A DNA stretch of 64,000 bases, from positions 25,758 to 89,757 of the forward strand of contig JAXDII010000008.1 of assembly GCA_034664085.1 (NCBI GenBank). Direction: 5' to 3'. A model generated the notes under the pieces. The model saw nothing but the letters and a program-made list of their open reading frames with translations, did not search any database and was not told where the DNA came from. A program made the position numbers and the translations under genes. Positions 49,434-57,995 of this stretch are shown piece after piece (within the stretch, counting starts at the first letter, position 1; each line of letters begins with the position of its first letter). Source of the stretch: JACVRW01 sp034664085 (GTDB taxonomy: Bacteria; Actinomycetota; Thermoleophilia; Solirubrobacterales; Thermoleophilaceae).

Positions 49434-50116
49434 TGGGCGGCGCCGCATTCCTCGCGGCGCTGCAGCTCGGCGACAGCGCGCTCCCGATCGGCCGCTTCGT
49501 CCATTCCCACGGGCTCGAGGCGTGGCTGGACGCGAGCGGCCCCGTCGAGCCGGAGAAGCTCGCCGAGCTCGTCGAGACGGTCGTGTGCAACGGCGTCGCG
49601 ACGCTCGACGGCGCGCTGGTCGCCCACGCGCACCGCGCCGCCACGATCGCCGAGCTCGTCGCGCTGGATGCGTGCCTGTCGGCGCGGAAGCTGACCCCCG
49701 CGGCGCGGGCCGCCTCACAGGCGTGCGGGCGCCAGCTCGCGGCCGTCGCGCCGCAGCTCGCGCCCGACGACGCGCTCGTCGGCGAGCTGGCGGCGCGGGT
49801 ACGCGCGCGCGAGACCGACGGCAACGTCGCCGTCGTCAGCGGGACGCTGGCGCGCGCCTTCGGCATCGAGGCGCGCGAGGCCGTCCTGATCGAGCTGCGC
49901 GGCGCGGCGACGGCACTGCTGTCGGTGGCGGTACGGCTCGGAGCGCTCGCGCCCGCGCCCGCCCAGGTGGCCCTGGCGCGGCTGGCGCCGTCCCTCGCGG
50001 CCGCCGCCGAGGAGGCTCTGGCTCTCGATCTGGACGAGCTGAGCTCGACCGCACCGGAGCTCGAGCTGTTCGCGCTCCGCCACGCCCGCGCGGACGCGCG
50101 CATGTTCTCGACCTAG
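49433..50116 (+). CDS. ureF: Urease accessory protein UreF
   Basis: The product is 227 aa. LQLGDSALPIGRFVHSHGLEAWL is the N-terminal UreF motif, and DARMFST closes the protein as in the family (ARLFxS). It belongs to the activation complex. Last gene of the site F operon, which therefore spans coxG to ureF with overlaps or gaps of two bases or fewer. Confidence 0.92.
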   Translation: MGGAAFLAALQLGDSALPIGRFVHSHGLEAWLDASGPVEPEKLAELVETVVCNGVATLDGALVAHAHRAATIAELVALDACLSARKLTPAARAASQACGRQLAAVAPQLAPDDALVGELAARVRARETDGNVAVVSGTLARAFGIEAREAVLIELRGAATALLSVAVRLGALAPAPAQVALARLAPSLAAAAEEALALDLDELSSTAPELELFALRHARADARMFST

Positions 50117-50142
50117 GCGGCGCGCGGCGTAGGATCGGCCCG

Positions 50143-50427
50143 ATGGCGGTCTACGTGGACGAGGCGGTCTGGGAGTGGCGCGGCCGGCGCTGGTGCCACA
50201 TGACGGCGGACTCGACGGACGAGCTGCACGAGATGGCGGCCCGCCTCGGCGTGCTGCGGCAGTGGTTCCAGTCGAAGCCCGCGCGCCCGTGGCGCGACCA
50301 CTACGACCTGCCCGAGGAGATCCGCGCCCAGGCGATCGCCTGCGGCGCGCAGCCGCTCACCGCGCGGGAGATGGGCCGCCGCCTGGTGCTGCGCCGCGAG
50401 GAGTGGCGCACGAACGTCGTGTCGTAG
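50143..50427 (+). CDS. DUF4031 small protein
   Basis: The product is 94 aa. MAVYVDEAVWEWRGRRWCHM, STDELHEMAARLG, WFQSKPARPWRDHYDLPEEIR and REMGRRLVLRR are the conserved blocks of DUF4031. Its role is unknown. It lies 26 bases after ureF and has no obvious link to urease. Confidence 0.8.
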   Translation: MAVYVDEAVWEWRGRRWCHMTADSTDELHEMAARLGVLRQWFQSKPARPWRDHYDLPEEIRAQAIACGAQPLTAREMGRRLVLRREEWRTNVVS

Positions 50428-50448
50428 CGCTCTGGTCATTCGTCCGGC

Positions 50449-51036
50449 TCAAGCGTGGGCCTCCTGCTGGCCGGCGCGCAGCGCCTCGGCGCGGTCGGTG
50501 AAGTTGTCGACGCGGACCCACCGGCCGCGGCGCGCGGTTCCCAGCTGCTGCCACTGGACGTGCTCGAGCGGCACTCCGCTCTCCTGGCCGGTCATCTGGA
50601 ACTCGCTCATCAGAAGGCAGCGGTTCCCGCCCAGGTCGTGGACCTCGCGCAGGTCGAAGCGGAAGTCCTGCCAGGTGGAGTACCAGTCGGTCGTCATCTC
50701 GACCATGCCGGGGAGCCCCTCGTAGATCTGCCGCTCCGGCCAATCGGCGTTCGAGGCGTCGTAGACGATCTCGGGGTCGAACATGCTCAGGAACACGGGC
50801 AGGTCGCGCCGGTTGAACGCCCCGTAGGCGCGCAGGCAGGCGCGCACCAGCATCCTGCGGCGCAGCCGCGAGTGCAGCGGCAGGCGCACCATCAGCTCCC
50901 ACAGCACCGCGCACAGCCAGCGGTACGGCACCGGCGCGAGCACGGCCAGCCAGTCCTCGGGTGTCCGGTGGCTCGCGGTCCAACGCCGCAGCCGTGCGCT
51001 GCCTGGAGGGGCGGGCGCAATCGTGGGTCCGGACAT
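50449..51036 (-). CDS. SnoaL/NTF2-like protein
   Basis: The product is 195 aa. After a Pro/Arg-rich N-terminus and a hydrophobic stretch, residues ~75-190 show an NTF2-like core: ACLRAYGAFNRRDLPVFLSMFDPEIVYDAS, WYSTWQDFRFDLREVHDLGGNRCLLMSEF and WVRVDNFTDRAEALRA. The latter resembles the tail of the partial protein at the left window edge. Substrate unknown. The ATG at 51036 is chosen because upstream codons lose coding character. Confidence 0.75.
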   Translation of the reverse strand: MSGPTIAPAPPGSARLRRWTASHRTPEDWLAVLAPVPYRWLCAVLWELMVRLPLHSRLRRRMLVRACLRAYGAFNRRDLPVFLSMFDPEIVYDASNADWPERQIYEGLPGMVEMTTDWYSTWQDFRFDLREVHDLGGNRCLLMSEFQMTGQESGVPLEHVQWQQLGTARRGRWVRVDNFTDRAEALRAGQQEAHA

Positions 51037-51075
51037 CCCGGGGGCAGTATCGCGCAGCGGCCTAGTGCTCGTGAA

Positions 51076-51426
51076 ATGGCGGCAAAGCTGAACAGGCGCG
51101 CCTACGAGCATGCGCAGGCGCTCATCAAGGACGGCCGGTACGTGGAGGACGATCGCGACGACTGGAGCGAGCACCAGCCGACGGCCGAGCAGGAGAACGC
51201 GTTCATCGAGGAGCATGGGTTCGGCGAGTACTCGAAGTGGCACCTCGGCGTCGACGACACGCATCGCGACGACACGAAGGCGCACTACAAGTACCCGTAC
51301 GGCGACTTCGAGAAGGTGCACCGCTGCGGCGTGCTGAGCGCCGAGTCCCGGGCGGCCCAGCAGGACGACCAGGACGTCGAGGCCGCGGCCGCTCACCTGC
51401 ACGGCATGCTCGAGGCGCTCGCGTAG
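51076..51426 (+). CDS. Conserved hypothetical protein
   Basis: The product is 116 aa. It is highly charged, with many Asp/His, and has the blocks ALIKDGRYVEDDRDDWSEHQP, EEHGFGEYSKWHLGVD and KYPYGDFEKVHRCGVLSAE. I recognise these from short uncharacterised proteins common in actinobacteria but know no function. No signal peptide or membrane segment. Possibly an operon with the following SRPBCC gene (13-base gap). Confidence 0.75.
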   Translation: MAAKLNRRAYEHAQALIKDGRYVEDDRDDWSEHQPTAEQENAFIEEHGFGEYSKWHLGVDDTHRDDTKAHYKYPYGDFEKVHRCGVLSAESRAAQQDDQDVEAAAAHLHGMLEALA

Positions 51427-51439
51427 TAGAACCCCGGCC

Positions 51440-51955
51440 ATGTCGGCCCCAGCGCAGCCCTTCGCGGGCCCGGTGCCGCGTGGCCGCCGCGGCGAGATCG
51501 CAGCGGCCGGGCCGCTGCCGGTGGCCGGCTCGGTCGAGCTGGGCGTCCCGGTGGAGCGTGCGTGGGAGCTCTTCCTCGACGTGCCGGCCTGGCCGGACTG
51601 GAACCCGTGCATCTGGCGCTCGCGGGTGCGCGGCGGCGAGCTGCGCGACGGCGCGACGCTGATCTGGGCCTTCAACCCGATCGAGCGCCGCTACCTCTAC
51701 AAGCTGCCGGCGATCGCGGAGATCGTGGAGTTCGAGCCGCTCGACCGCATCACGTGGGAGGTCAGCGTGGCGGGCTTCCACGCGGTGCACGCCTACCGCT
51801 TCGCGGCGCTGGGCGAGCGGCGCTGTGCCTTCGGCTCGTGGGAAGTGGCCGAGGGGCCGGGCTACCGGGCGCTGCGGCGCTTCTGGGATGCCCACTTCCG
51901 CTACGTCTGCCGCGCGTCGCTGGCCGGGGCGCAAGCGCGCCTGTCGGCAGGGTAG
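51440..51955 (+). CDS. SRPBCC-family protein
   Basis: The product is 171 aa. VAGSVELGVPVERAWELFLDVPAWPDWNPCIW opens a polyketide-cyclase/START-like fold, followed by IVEFEPLDRITWEVSVAGFHAVHAYRF. It is a hydrophobic ligand-binding or small enzymatic domain; ligand unknown. A cobalamin riboswitch begins just beyond its stop. Confidence 0.75.
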   Translation: MSAPAQPFAGPVPRGRRGEIAAAGPLPVAGSVELGVPVERAWELFLDVPAWPDWNPCIWRSRVRGGELRDGATLIWAFNPIERRYLYKLPAIAEIVEFEPLDRITWEVSVAGFHAVHAYRFAALGERRCAFGSWEVAEGPGYRALRRFWDAHFRYVCRASLAGAQARLSAG

Positions 51956-51965
51956 ACTCGCCGCC

Positions 51966-52150
51966 CAAGGAGCGGCGGTGCGAGGAACTCCGGTGCAAGG
52001 CCGGGGCGGTCGCGCCACTGTGACCGGAGAGTCGTCTCCCGATATGCCACCGCCGCAGGGCGGGAAGGCGGGAGTTCGGCGGGGATCCGGGAGCCAGGAC
52101 ACTCGGGCCGGCGCTCAAACCGCTGACGGGGACGCGCAATCCCCAGGAGG
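51966..52150 (+). promoter_or_regulatory. Cobalamin riboswitch with RBS-proximal hairpin
   Basis: The conserved core is visible: GGAACTCCGGTGCAAG, CCGGGGCGG, GCCACTGTGA (52014-52023) and the B12 box AGCCAGGAC (52092-52100). Between the aptamer and cbtB lies GGGGA-CGCGCAA-TCCCC (52128-52144), a 5-bp hairpin abutting AGGAGG (52145-52150). This suggests translational control of cbtB, with the loop or stem exchanging pairing with the aptamer when cobalamin binds. Confidence 0.85.
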
Positions 52151-52156
52151 TTGGAT

Positions 52157-52378
52157 ATGACCGAACTTGCCGCAGATTCCTCGGCGCACCCCGAGGCTCT
52201 GCACCCACCCGCGATCTCCGTGGGTGAGCTCTGGCCGTGGGCTCTCTTCGGAGTCGCGCTGATGCTGCTGATCTACTTCGTCGGAGTCGATGAGGGCGCC
52301 GCCTCCGTCGTCCCGGGCAGCGGGCTCCACGAGTGGGTTCACGACGGCCGGCACCTGCTCGGCTTCCCCTGCCACTAG
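52157..52378 (+). CDS. cbtB: Cobalt transporter small subunit CbtB
   Basis: The product is 73 aa. One transmembrane helix (LWPWALFGVALMLLIYFVG) is followed by the typical C-terminal cobalt-binding tail HEWVHDGRHLLGFPCH. It works with CbtA to import cobalt for corrin synthesis. The ATG at 52157 sits six bases after AGGAGG and directly downstream of the riboswitch. Confidence 0.92.
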   Translation: MTELAADSSAHPEALHPPAISVGELWPWALFGVALMLLIYFVGVDEGAASVVPGSGLHEWVHDGRHLLGFPCH

Positions 52379-52385
52379 GCGGCCC

Positions 52386-53150
52386 ATGCTCAGGAAGCTC
52401 CTGATCTGCGGGCTCGCCGCGGGCTTGGTCGCCGGCATCTTCGCCTTCGGCTTCATGACGGTCGCGGGCGAGCCGGCGGTCGATCAGGCGATCGCCTACG
52501 AGGAGGCGCAAAAGCCGCCAGTGCCGGCCGGCCAGGAGGAGCCCCAGCTGGTCTCGCGCGACACCCAGAAGGGCTTCGGGCTGCTCACCGCGTCCACGAT
52601 CTACGGCCTCGCGCTCGGCGGCATCTTCGCGCTCGTGTTCGCCTACGCCTACGGCCGCATCGCGCGCGGGGGACCGGCGCGCACCGCGCTCTGGCTCGCC
52701 GTCGCGGCGTTCGTCGTCGTGTACCTGGTGCCATTCCTCAAGTACCCGCCCAACCCGCCCGCCGTCGGCGACCCCGACACGATCGACCAGCGGACCGCGC
52801 TCTACCTCGTGATGGTCTGGATCTCGATCCTGGCCGCGGTGGCTGCCGTGATGCTGCGCAGGACGCTCGCCGAGCGCCGCCCGCCCCAGGTCGCCACCTT
52901 CCTCGCGGGCGCGGCGTACCTGGTGATCGTGCTGGTTGCCGGTCTGGCGCTGCCCACCTACCAGGAGATCCCGGCGACCTTCCCCGCCACGACGCTCTGG
53001 CAGTTCCGCTCGGCGTCGGTGGGCGCCCAGCTCGTGATGTGGGCGAGCATCGGCCTCGTGTTCGCCGCCGCCGCCCAGCAGACGATGACGGGGCGGCCGA
53101 TCTGGTCGTCGCCCGCGGGCAGGCGCGCCGCGGTCACCGCCGGAGAGTGA
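52386..53150 (+). CDS. cbtA: Cobalt transporter CbtA
   Basis: The product is 254 aa with about five to six transmembrane helices. Family features include LLICGLAAGLVAGIFAFGFM, GEPAVDQAIAYEE, DTQKGFGLLTASTIYGLALGGIFALVF and VPFLKYPPNPPAVGDPDTI. Follows cbtB after seven bases; GTGA overlap with cobG links cobalt import to corrin synthesis on one riboswitch-controlled transcript. Confidence 0.93.
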   Translation: MLRKLLICGLAAGLVAGIFAFGFMTVAGEPAVDQAIAYEEAQKPPVPAGQEEPQLVSRDTQKGFGLLTASTIYGLALGGIFALVFAYAYGRIARGGPARTALWLAVAAFVVVYLVPFLKYPPNPPAVGDPDTIDQRTALYLVMVWISILAAVAAVMLRRTLAERRPPQVATFLAGAAYLVIVLVAGLALPTYQEIPATFPATTLWQFRSASVGAQLVMWASIGLVFAAAAQQTMTGRPIWSSPAGRRAAVTAGE

Positions 53151-54325
53151 CCGTGGAGGCGGGGGCGCTCGCACCCGAACGCCCGGCCACCGACCGCTGC
53201 CCGGGGGTCGTGCGCCTGCACGCGGCCGAGGACGGCGGGCTGGCCCGGATCCGCCTGCCCGGCGGCCGGATCACCGCACGCCAGCTCGGCGCGGTGGCCG
53301 CCGCCGCCCGGCTCGGGAACGGGCTGGTGGAGCTGACCTCGCGCGCCAACCTCCAGGTCCGCGGGCTGCCCGACGCGGCGGCCGAGCCGGTCGCCGCGCT
53401 GCTCTGGGAAGCGGGGCTGCTGCCGTCGCTCGAGCACGACCGTGTCCGCAACATCCTGGCCAGTCCGCTGGCGGGGCGCCACCCGCGCGCCCTGGCCGGG
53501 ACCGACGAGATCGTGGCCGAGCTCGACCGCGGGCTCTGCGCCGACGCGCCGCTGGCAGGGCTGCCGGGGCGCTTCCTGTTCGCCGTGGACGACGGCTCCG
53601 GCCTGGCGCTCGGGCTGAGCGCCGACGTGGAGCTGGTCGCTCGCGAGCCCGGGGCGTTCGAGCTCGCGCTCGGCGGCCGGCGCACCACCCTGACGGTGTC
53701 CGGCCCCGGGGCCGCCGACCTGGCGCTGGCTGCGGCGCGCGCCTTCCTCGAGGAGCGTGCCTCACAGGGCGGAACCGCCTGGCGGCTAGCCGACCTCGAC
53801 GACGGCCCGGCGCAGGTGGCGCGGCGCCTCGGCTGCTCGCTCTCATCGGACCCGGCGCGGCGGCCGCTGCGCGAGCCGCTGCCCGGCGCCCTGGCCCAGC
53901 GCGACGGACGCTCGGCGATCACGGCGCTGCCCCCGCTGGCGCGCCTCGAGCCGACCGCGATCGAGGCGCTCGCCGCGCTGGAGGGCGAGCTGCGGCTGTC
54001 GACGCGGCGCACCCTGACCCTCCTGGATGTGGACAGCGCTGCCGCCGGCGGCGTGCGCGGCGCGCTCGGCGAGCTCGGTCTGGTCACCTCGCCGGGCTCG
54101 GGGTGGGAGGGCCTGTCGGCCTGCGCCGGGCTCGGCGCCTGCTCGAAGGCGCTGGTGGACGTGCGCGCGGGCGCAGCGCAGCGCGCCGCCGAGCGCACCG
54201 GGGACGATCCGGTCGAACACTGGTCGGGATGCGGCCGGCGCTGCGGCGAGCCGGCGGATGTGCGCGTCTCCGTCGTCGGGACGGACGCCGGAGTGACGGT
54301 CGAGCGGCGGGAGTCGGCGCCGTGA
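53147..54325 (+). CDS. cobG: Precorrin-3B synthase CobG
   Basis: The product is 392 aa, a sulfite/nitrite reductase-like protein: an N-terminal ferredoxin-like half (GLARIRLPGGRITARQLGAVAAAA; ELTSRANLQVRGL), DRVRNILASPLAG, and the C-terminal cysteines SACAGLGACSKA and HWSGCGRRCGEP for the Fe-S centre. It uses O2 to hydroxylate precorrin-3A, so this is the aerobic pathway. The GTG at 53147 is preferred to the one at 53153 because it gives the usual GTGA overlap. Confidence 0.88.
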   Translation: MTVEAGALAPERPATDRCPGVVRLHAAEDGGLARIRLPGGRITARQLGAVAAAARLGNGLVELTSRANLQVRGLPDAAAEPVAALLWEAGLLPSLEHDRVRNILASPLAGRHPRALAGTDEIVAELDRGLCADAPLAGLPGRFLFAVDDGSGLALGLSADVELVAREPGAFELALGGRRTTLTVSGPGAADLALAAARAFLEERASQGGTAWRLADLDDGPAQVARRLGCSLSSDPARRPLREPLPGALAQRDGRSAITALPPLARLEPTAIEALAALEGELRLSTRRTLTLLDVDSAAAGGVRGALGELGLVTSPGSGWEGLSACAGLGACSKALVDVRAGAAQRAAERTGDDPVEHWSGCGRRCGEPADVRVSVVGTDAGVTVERRESAP

Positions 54326-54948
54326 TCGCCTACATCCAGGACGGGCCGGAGATCTACCGCCGCTCGTTCGCCACGATCCGCGCGGAGGCCGACCTCGACG
54401 GCCTCGACCCGATCCTCGAGCGCGTCGTCGTGCGGATGATCCACGCGTGCGGCATGGTCGACCTGCGCCAGGACGTGGCCGCGTCGGCGGGCTTTGGGGC
54501 CGCGGCCCGGAGTGCCTTGGAGCAGGGCGCCCCGATCCTGTGCGACACCGCGATGGTCGCCGCCGGCGTCACGCGCGCGCGGCTGCCCGCCGCCAACGAC
54601 GTCGTCTGCACGCTCGGCGACCCGGACGTCCCGCGGCTCGCGAGCGAGCTCGGCACCACACGCAGCGCGGCGGCCCTGGAGCTGTGGCGCGACCGCCTCG
54701 CCGGCGCCGTGGTCGTCGTCGGCAACGCGCCGACCGCGCTGTTCCGGCTGCTCGAGCTGATCGAGGAGGGCGCCGACCGGCCCGCGGCCGTGATCGGAGT
54801 GCCGGTCGGCTTCGTCGGCGCCGAGGAGTCGAAGGTCGAGCTGGCCCGGCACCCCGCGGGGCTCGAGCACGTGGTGGTCCACGGCCGCCGTGGCGGCAGC
54901 GCGATCGCCGCCGCCGCGGTCAACGCGCTGGCGCGCCACGAGGAATGA
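54322..54948 (+). CDS. cobH: Precorrin-8X methylmutase CobH
   Basis: The product is 208 aa. Catalytic His41 lies in RMIHACGMVD; ILCDTAMVAAGVTR, VVGNAPTALFRLLELIEEG and VPVGFVGAEESK are hallmark segments. It moves the C11 methyl to C12, giving hydrogenobyrinate. GTG overlapping the cobG stop, ATGA overlap with cobIJ. Confidence 0.95.
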   Translation: MIAYIQDGPEIYRRSFATIRAEADLDGLDPILERVVVRMIHACGMVDLRQDVAASAGFGAAARSALEQGAPILCDTAMVAAGVTRARLPAANDVVCTLGDPDVPRLASELGTTRSAAALELWRDRLAGAVVVVGNAPTALFRLLELIEEGADRPAAVIGVPVGFVGAEESKVELARHPAGLEHVVVHGRRGGSAIAAAAVNALARHEE

Positions 54949-56450
54949 CGAACGTGGCCGCCGGCCGGCTGTTCGGAGTGGGCATCGGCCCGGGCGACCC
55001 GGAGCTGATGACGCTCAAGGCGCGCCGCGTCATCGAGGCCGCGGACGTGATCGCCTACCCCACGGCGCGCCACGGGAAGAGCGTCTCGCGACGCATCGCC
55101 GCGCCGTACCTCGACGCCGGGCAGATCGAGGTTGCGCTCACCTTCCCGCTGACGACCGAGGAGACCGAGTCGCCCGAGGCCTACGAGAGCGCGCTGCGTG
55201 ACTTCTACGACGCGAGCGCCGAGCAGCTCGCGGAGCACCTCGACGCGGGACGCGACGTCGCGGTCCTGTGCGAGGGCGACCCCTTCTTCTACGGCTCGTA
55301 CATGTACCTGCACGAGCGGCTCGCCGACCGCTACGCGACGGAGGTCGTGCCGGGCGTCACCGCCTTCAGCGCCGCCGCGGCCTCGGCCGGCACGCCGCTC
55401 GCCAAGCGCGACGACGTGTTCACTGTGCTGCCGGGAACGCTGCCCCCGGACGTGCTCGCCACGAGCCTGCGCGGGGTCGACGCCGCCGTGGTGATGAAGC
55501 TCGGACGCGGCTTCGAGCGCGTCCGCGCGGCGGCTGAGCAGGCGGGCGTGGCGGACCGCGGCGTCTACGTCGAGCGCGCCAGCTCGCCCGAGGAGCGCAT
55601 GGCCGCGCTGCGCGATGTGGACGGCGAGGTGCCCTACATGTCACTCGTCCTCGTGCCGACCGCCGCCGCCGGCCGGCGCTCCGGCGCAGAGTCCGCGCGT
55701 GGCCGCGTCTCCGTGGTCGGCCTCGGGCCGGGCGGCGCCGAATGGCTCACGCCCGAGGCGCGCGCCGAGCTCGCCGAGGCGGAGGAGCTGGTCGGCTACG
55801 CCACCTACCTCGCGCGTGTGCCGGCACGCCCCGGCCAGCGGCGCCACGCCAGCGACAACCGCGTGGAGGACACGCGCGCGCGGCTCGCGCTCGACCTGGC
55901 CGCCGGCGGCGCGCGGGTCGCGGTCGTGTCATCGGGCGACCCGGGCATCTTCGCGATGGCGAGCGCCGTCCTGGAGGCCGCCGAGGAGGCGAGCAACGGC
56001 AGCGCCGGCGTCGAGGTGAGGATCGTGCCGGGGCTCTCCGCGATGCAGGCGGCGGCGGCCCGGGTCGGCGCGCCGCTCGGGCACGACTTCTGCGTGATCT
56101 CGCTGTCCGACCAGCTCAAGCCGTGGGAGGTGATCGAGCGGCGGCTCGACGCCGCCGGGGCGGCCGACCTGGCGCTGGCGCTCTACAACCCCGCGTCGCG
56201 CACCCGCCGCGAGCAGCTCGAGCGCGCCCGGGCGGTGCTGCTGCGCCACCGCAAGCCCGAGACCCCGGTGGTGGTGGCGCGCGCGGTGGGGAGCCCGGAG
56301 GAGACGGTCACGGTCACCTCGCTGGGCGGCCTCGACGCCGAGTCCGTCGACATGCGCACGCTGCTGATCGTCGGCTCCTCCACCACCAAGGTGGTCGAGA
56401 ACGGCGCCGGGCCCCCGCGCGTGTACACGCCGCGCCGCTACCCGGGCTGA
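54945..56450 (+). CDS. cobIJ: Fused precorrin-2 C20- and precorrin-3B C17-methyltransferase (CobI-CobJ)
   Basis: The product is 501 aa. Residues 1-~240 are CobI: GVGIGPGDPELMTLKARRVIE, VLCEGDPFFYGSYMYLHERL, VVPGVTAFSAAAASAGTPLA. Residues ~250-495 are CobJ: VSVVGLGPGGAEWLTPEARAEL, VGYATYLARVP, VSSGDPGIFAMASAVLE, ALYNPASRTRREQLERA and the final STTKVVENG. Such fusions are known in actinobacteria. Ends in a 13-base overlap with the convergent cobK. Confidence 0.94.
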   Translation: MTNVAAGRLFGVGIGPGDPELMTLKARRVIEAADVIAYPTARHGKSVSRRIAAPYLDAGQIEVALTFPLTTEETESPEAYESALRDFYDASAEQLAEHLDAGRDVAVLCEGDPFFYGSYMYLHERLADRYATEVVPGVTAFSAAAASAGTPLAKRDDVFTVLPGTLPPDVLATSLRGVDAAVVMKLGRGFERVRAAAEQAGVADRGVYVERASSPEERMAALRDVDGEVPYMSLVLVPTAAAGRRSGAESARGRVSVVGLGPGGAEWLTPEARAELAEAEELVGYATYLARVPARPGQRRHASDNRVEDTRARLALDLAAGGARVAVVSSGDPGIFAMASAVLEAAEEASNGSAGVEVRIVPGLSAMQAAAARVGAPLGHDFCVISLSDQLKPWEVIERRLDAAGAADLALALYNPASRTRREQLERARAVLLRHRKPETPVVVARAVGSPEETVTVTSLGGLDAESVDMRTLLIVGSSTTKVVENGAGPPRVYTPRRYPG

Positions 56451-57184
56451 GCCGCCCGGGCCACCCACGCCAGCGCGTCGGTCACCGAGGCGACCGTGGG
56501 CACGGCGCGCCGCGGCGGACGCCGGACCACCACGACGGGCAGCTCGCGCTCGCGCGCGGCGTCCAGCTTCGCGCTCGTGTGGGCGCCGCCGCTGTCCTTC
56601 GTCACCACCAGGTCGATCCCGTGCCGGTCGATCAGCGCCAGCTCGCCGTCCAGCTCGTAAGGTCCGCGGTCGAGCAGCACCTCGCAGTCCGGTGGCAGCG
56701 GCGGGTCGGGAGGGTCGACGCAGCGGACCAGAAACCACGCCGCCTCGACGCCGGCGAACGCTGCCAGCCCCTGGCGACCGGTGGTGAGCAGCACCCGCGT
56801 CCCCAGCCCGGGCACCAGCGCGGCGGCCTCGTCGAGCCCGCCGACCCAGTGCCAGCGGTCGCCGGGCCGCTCGCTCCAGCCCGGGCGCTCCAGGCGCAGC
56901 AGCTCCACGCCCGCGTCGGCGCAGGCGCTAGCCGCCGACGCCGAGATGCGCTCCGCGAACGGATGGGTAGCGTCGACCACCGCGGCGACGCCGTGCTCGG
57001 CCAGCCAGCGCGCCAGCCCGTCCGGCCCGCCGAAGCCGCCGATGCGAACCTCGCCGGCGGGCAGCCGCGGCCGGCTCACGCGGCCGGCCAGCGAGGACAC
57101 GACCGGCACCCCGTCAGCGTCCAGCGCCCCGGCGAGCTCGCGGGCCTCGGCGGTGCCGCCAAGGACCAAGATCCGAGCTGGCAT
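56438..57184 (-). CDS. cobK: Precorrin-6A reductase CobK
   Basis: The product is 248 aa from the ATG at 57184 (MPARILVLGGTAEARELA); a GTG four codons upstream is also possible. VDATHPFAERISASAASAC, VLLTTGRQGLAAF and VVTKDSGGAHTSAKLDAARE are the family motifs. It reduces precorrin-6A with NADPH. The last gene of the minus-strand cob unit, separated from cobM by a 67-base gap that contains only a small GC-rich inverted repeat. Confidence 0.93.
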   Translation of the reverse strand: MPARILVLGGTAEARELAGALDADGVPVVSSLAGRVSRPRLPAGEVRIGGFGGPDGLARWLAEHGVAAVVDATHPFAERISASAASACADAGVELLRLERPGWSERPGDRWHWVGGLDEAAALVPGLGTRVLLTTGRQGLAAFAGVEAAWFLVRCVDPPDPPLPPDCEVLLDRGPYELDGELALIDRHGIDLVVTKDSGGAHTSAKLDAARERELPVVVVRRPPRRAVPTVASVTDALAWVARAAQPG

Positions 57185-57251
57185 CCCGGGGCTCACGCCC
57201 CCGGTCCCCCGCCGATTCCTGGCCGGCGCTCTTGCGCGCGGTGGCTCCCGC

Positions 57252-57995
57252 TCATGGGCGCTCGCGGTCTGCCGAGTACAGGTGGCTGTCTCGGAACTCG
57301 CGCGCGGTCAGCGCCGGCCCGACCATGATCACGGCGGTTCGGCGAACTCCGGCCGCTTCGACCTCTGCGGCGATCGTCGCCAGCGTGCCGCGCAGCACCA
57401 GCTCCTGGGGCCAGCTCGCCCAGGCCACGACTGCTGCCGGGCAGTCCGCGCCGTAGTGGGGCACCAGCTCGGCCACGATCTCGTCGATCGCCTGGGCGCC
57501 CAGGTGGATCACCAGCGTTGCGCCGTGGGCGGCCAGTGAGCCGAGCTGCTCCCCATCGGGCTTCGGCGTCGCGCGGCGCGCGTGGCGGGTGAGGATCACG
57601 GTCTGGGCGACGCCCGGGAGGGTGAGCTCCTGGCCGAGCGCGGCGGCCGCCGCGGCGAACGCCGGCACGCCCGGCGTCACGTCCCACGGGATGCCGAGCG
57701 CGTCGAGCCGGCGCATCTGCTCGGCGGCGGCGCTGTAGATCGAGAGGTCGCCCGAGTGGAGCCGGGCCACGTCGTCGCCGCGCTCGTGCGCCGCGCGCAG
57801 CTCCTCGACGATCTCGTCCAGCTTCAGGTCCTGGGTGTCGACCAGCCGCGCCCCGGCGGGCGCGCCCGCGAGCACCTCGGGCGGCACGAGCGCCCCCGCG
57901 TAGAGGCATACCGGGCACTCCGCGATCAGCCGCTGCGCGCGCAGCGTCAGCAGGTCGGCGGCGCCCGGGCCGGCGCCGATGAAGTGGACGGTCAC
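57252..57995 (-). CDS. cobM: Precorrin-4 C11-methyltransferase CobM
   Basis: The product is 247 aa. VHFIGAGPGAADLLTLRAQRLI, CLYAGALVPPEVLA, ARLHSGDLSIYSAAAEQMRRL and VILTRHARRATP are CobM/CbiF hallmarks. GTG at 57995 overlaps the cobL stop (GTGA). Confidence 0.95.
   Translation of the reverse strand: MTVHFIGAGPGAADLLTLRAQRLIAECPVCLYAGALVPPEVLAGAPAGARLVDTQDLKLDEIVEELRAAHERGDDVARLHSGDLSIYSAAAEQMRRLDALGIPWDVTPGVPAFAAAAAALGQELTLPGVAQTVILTRHARRATPKPDGEQLGSLAAHGATLVIHLGAQAIDEIVAELVPHYGADCPAAVVAWASWPQELVLRGTLATIAAEVEAAGVRRTAVIMVGPALTAREFRDSHLYSADRERP

Noticed and set aside
57185..57251. A missing small gene or promoter between cobM and cobK
   Set aside because: The 67-base gap holds no plausible frame with a start and only a short GC-rich inverted repeat; cobK is most simply part of the same transcript.
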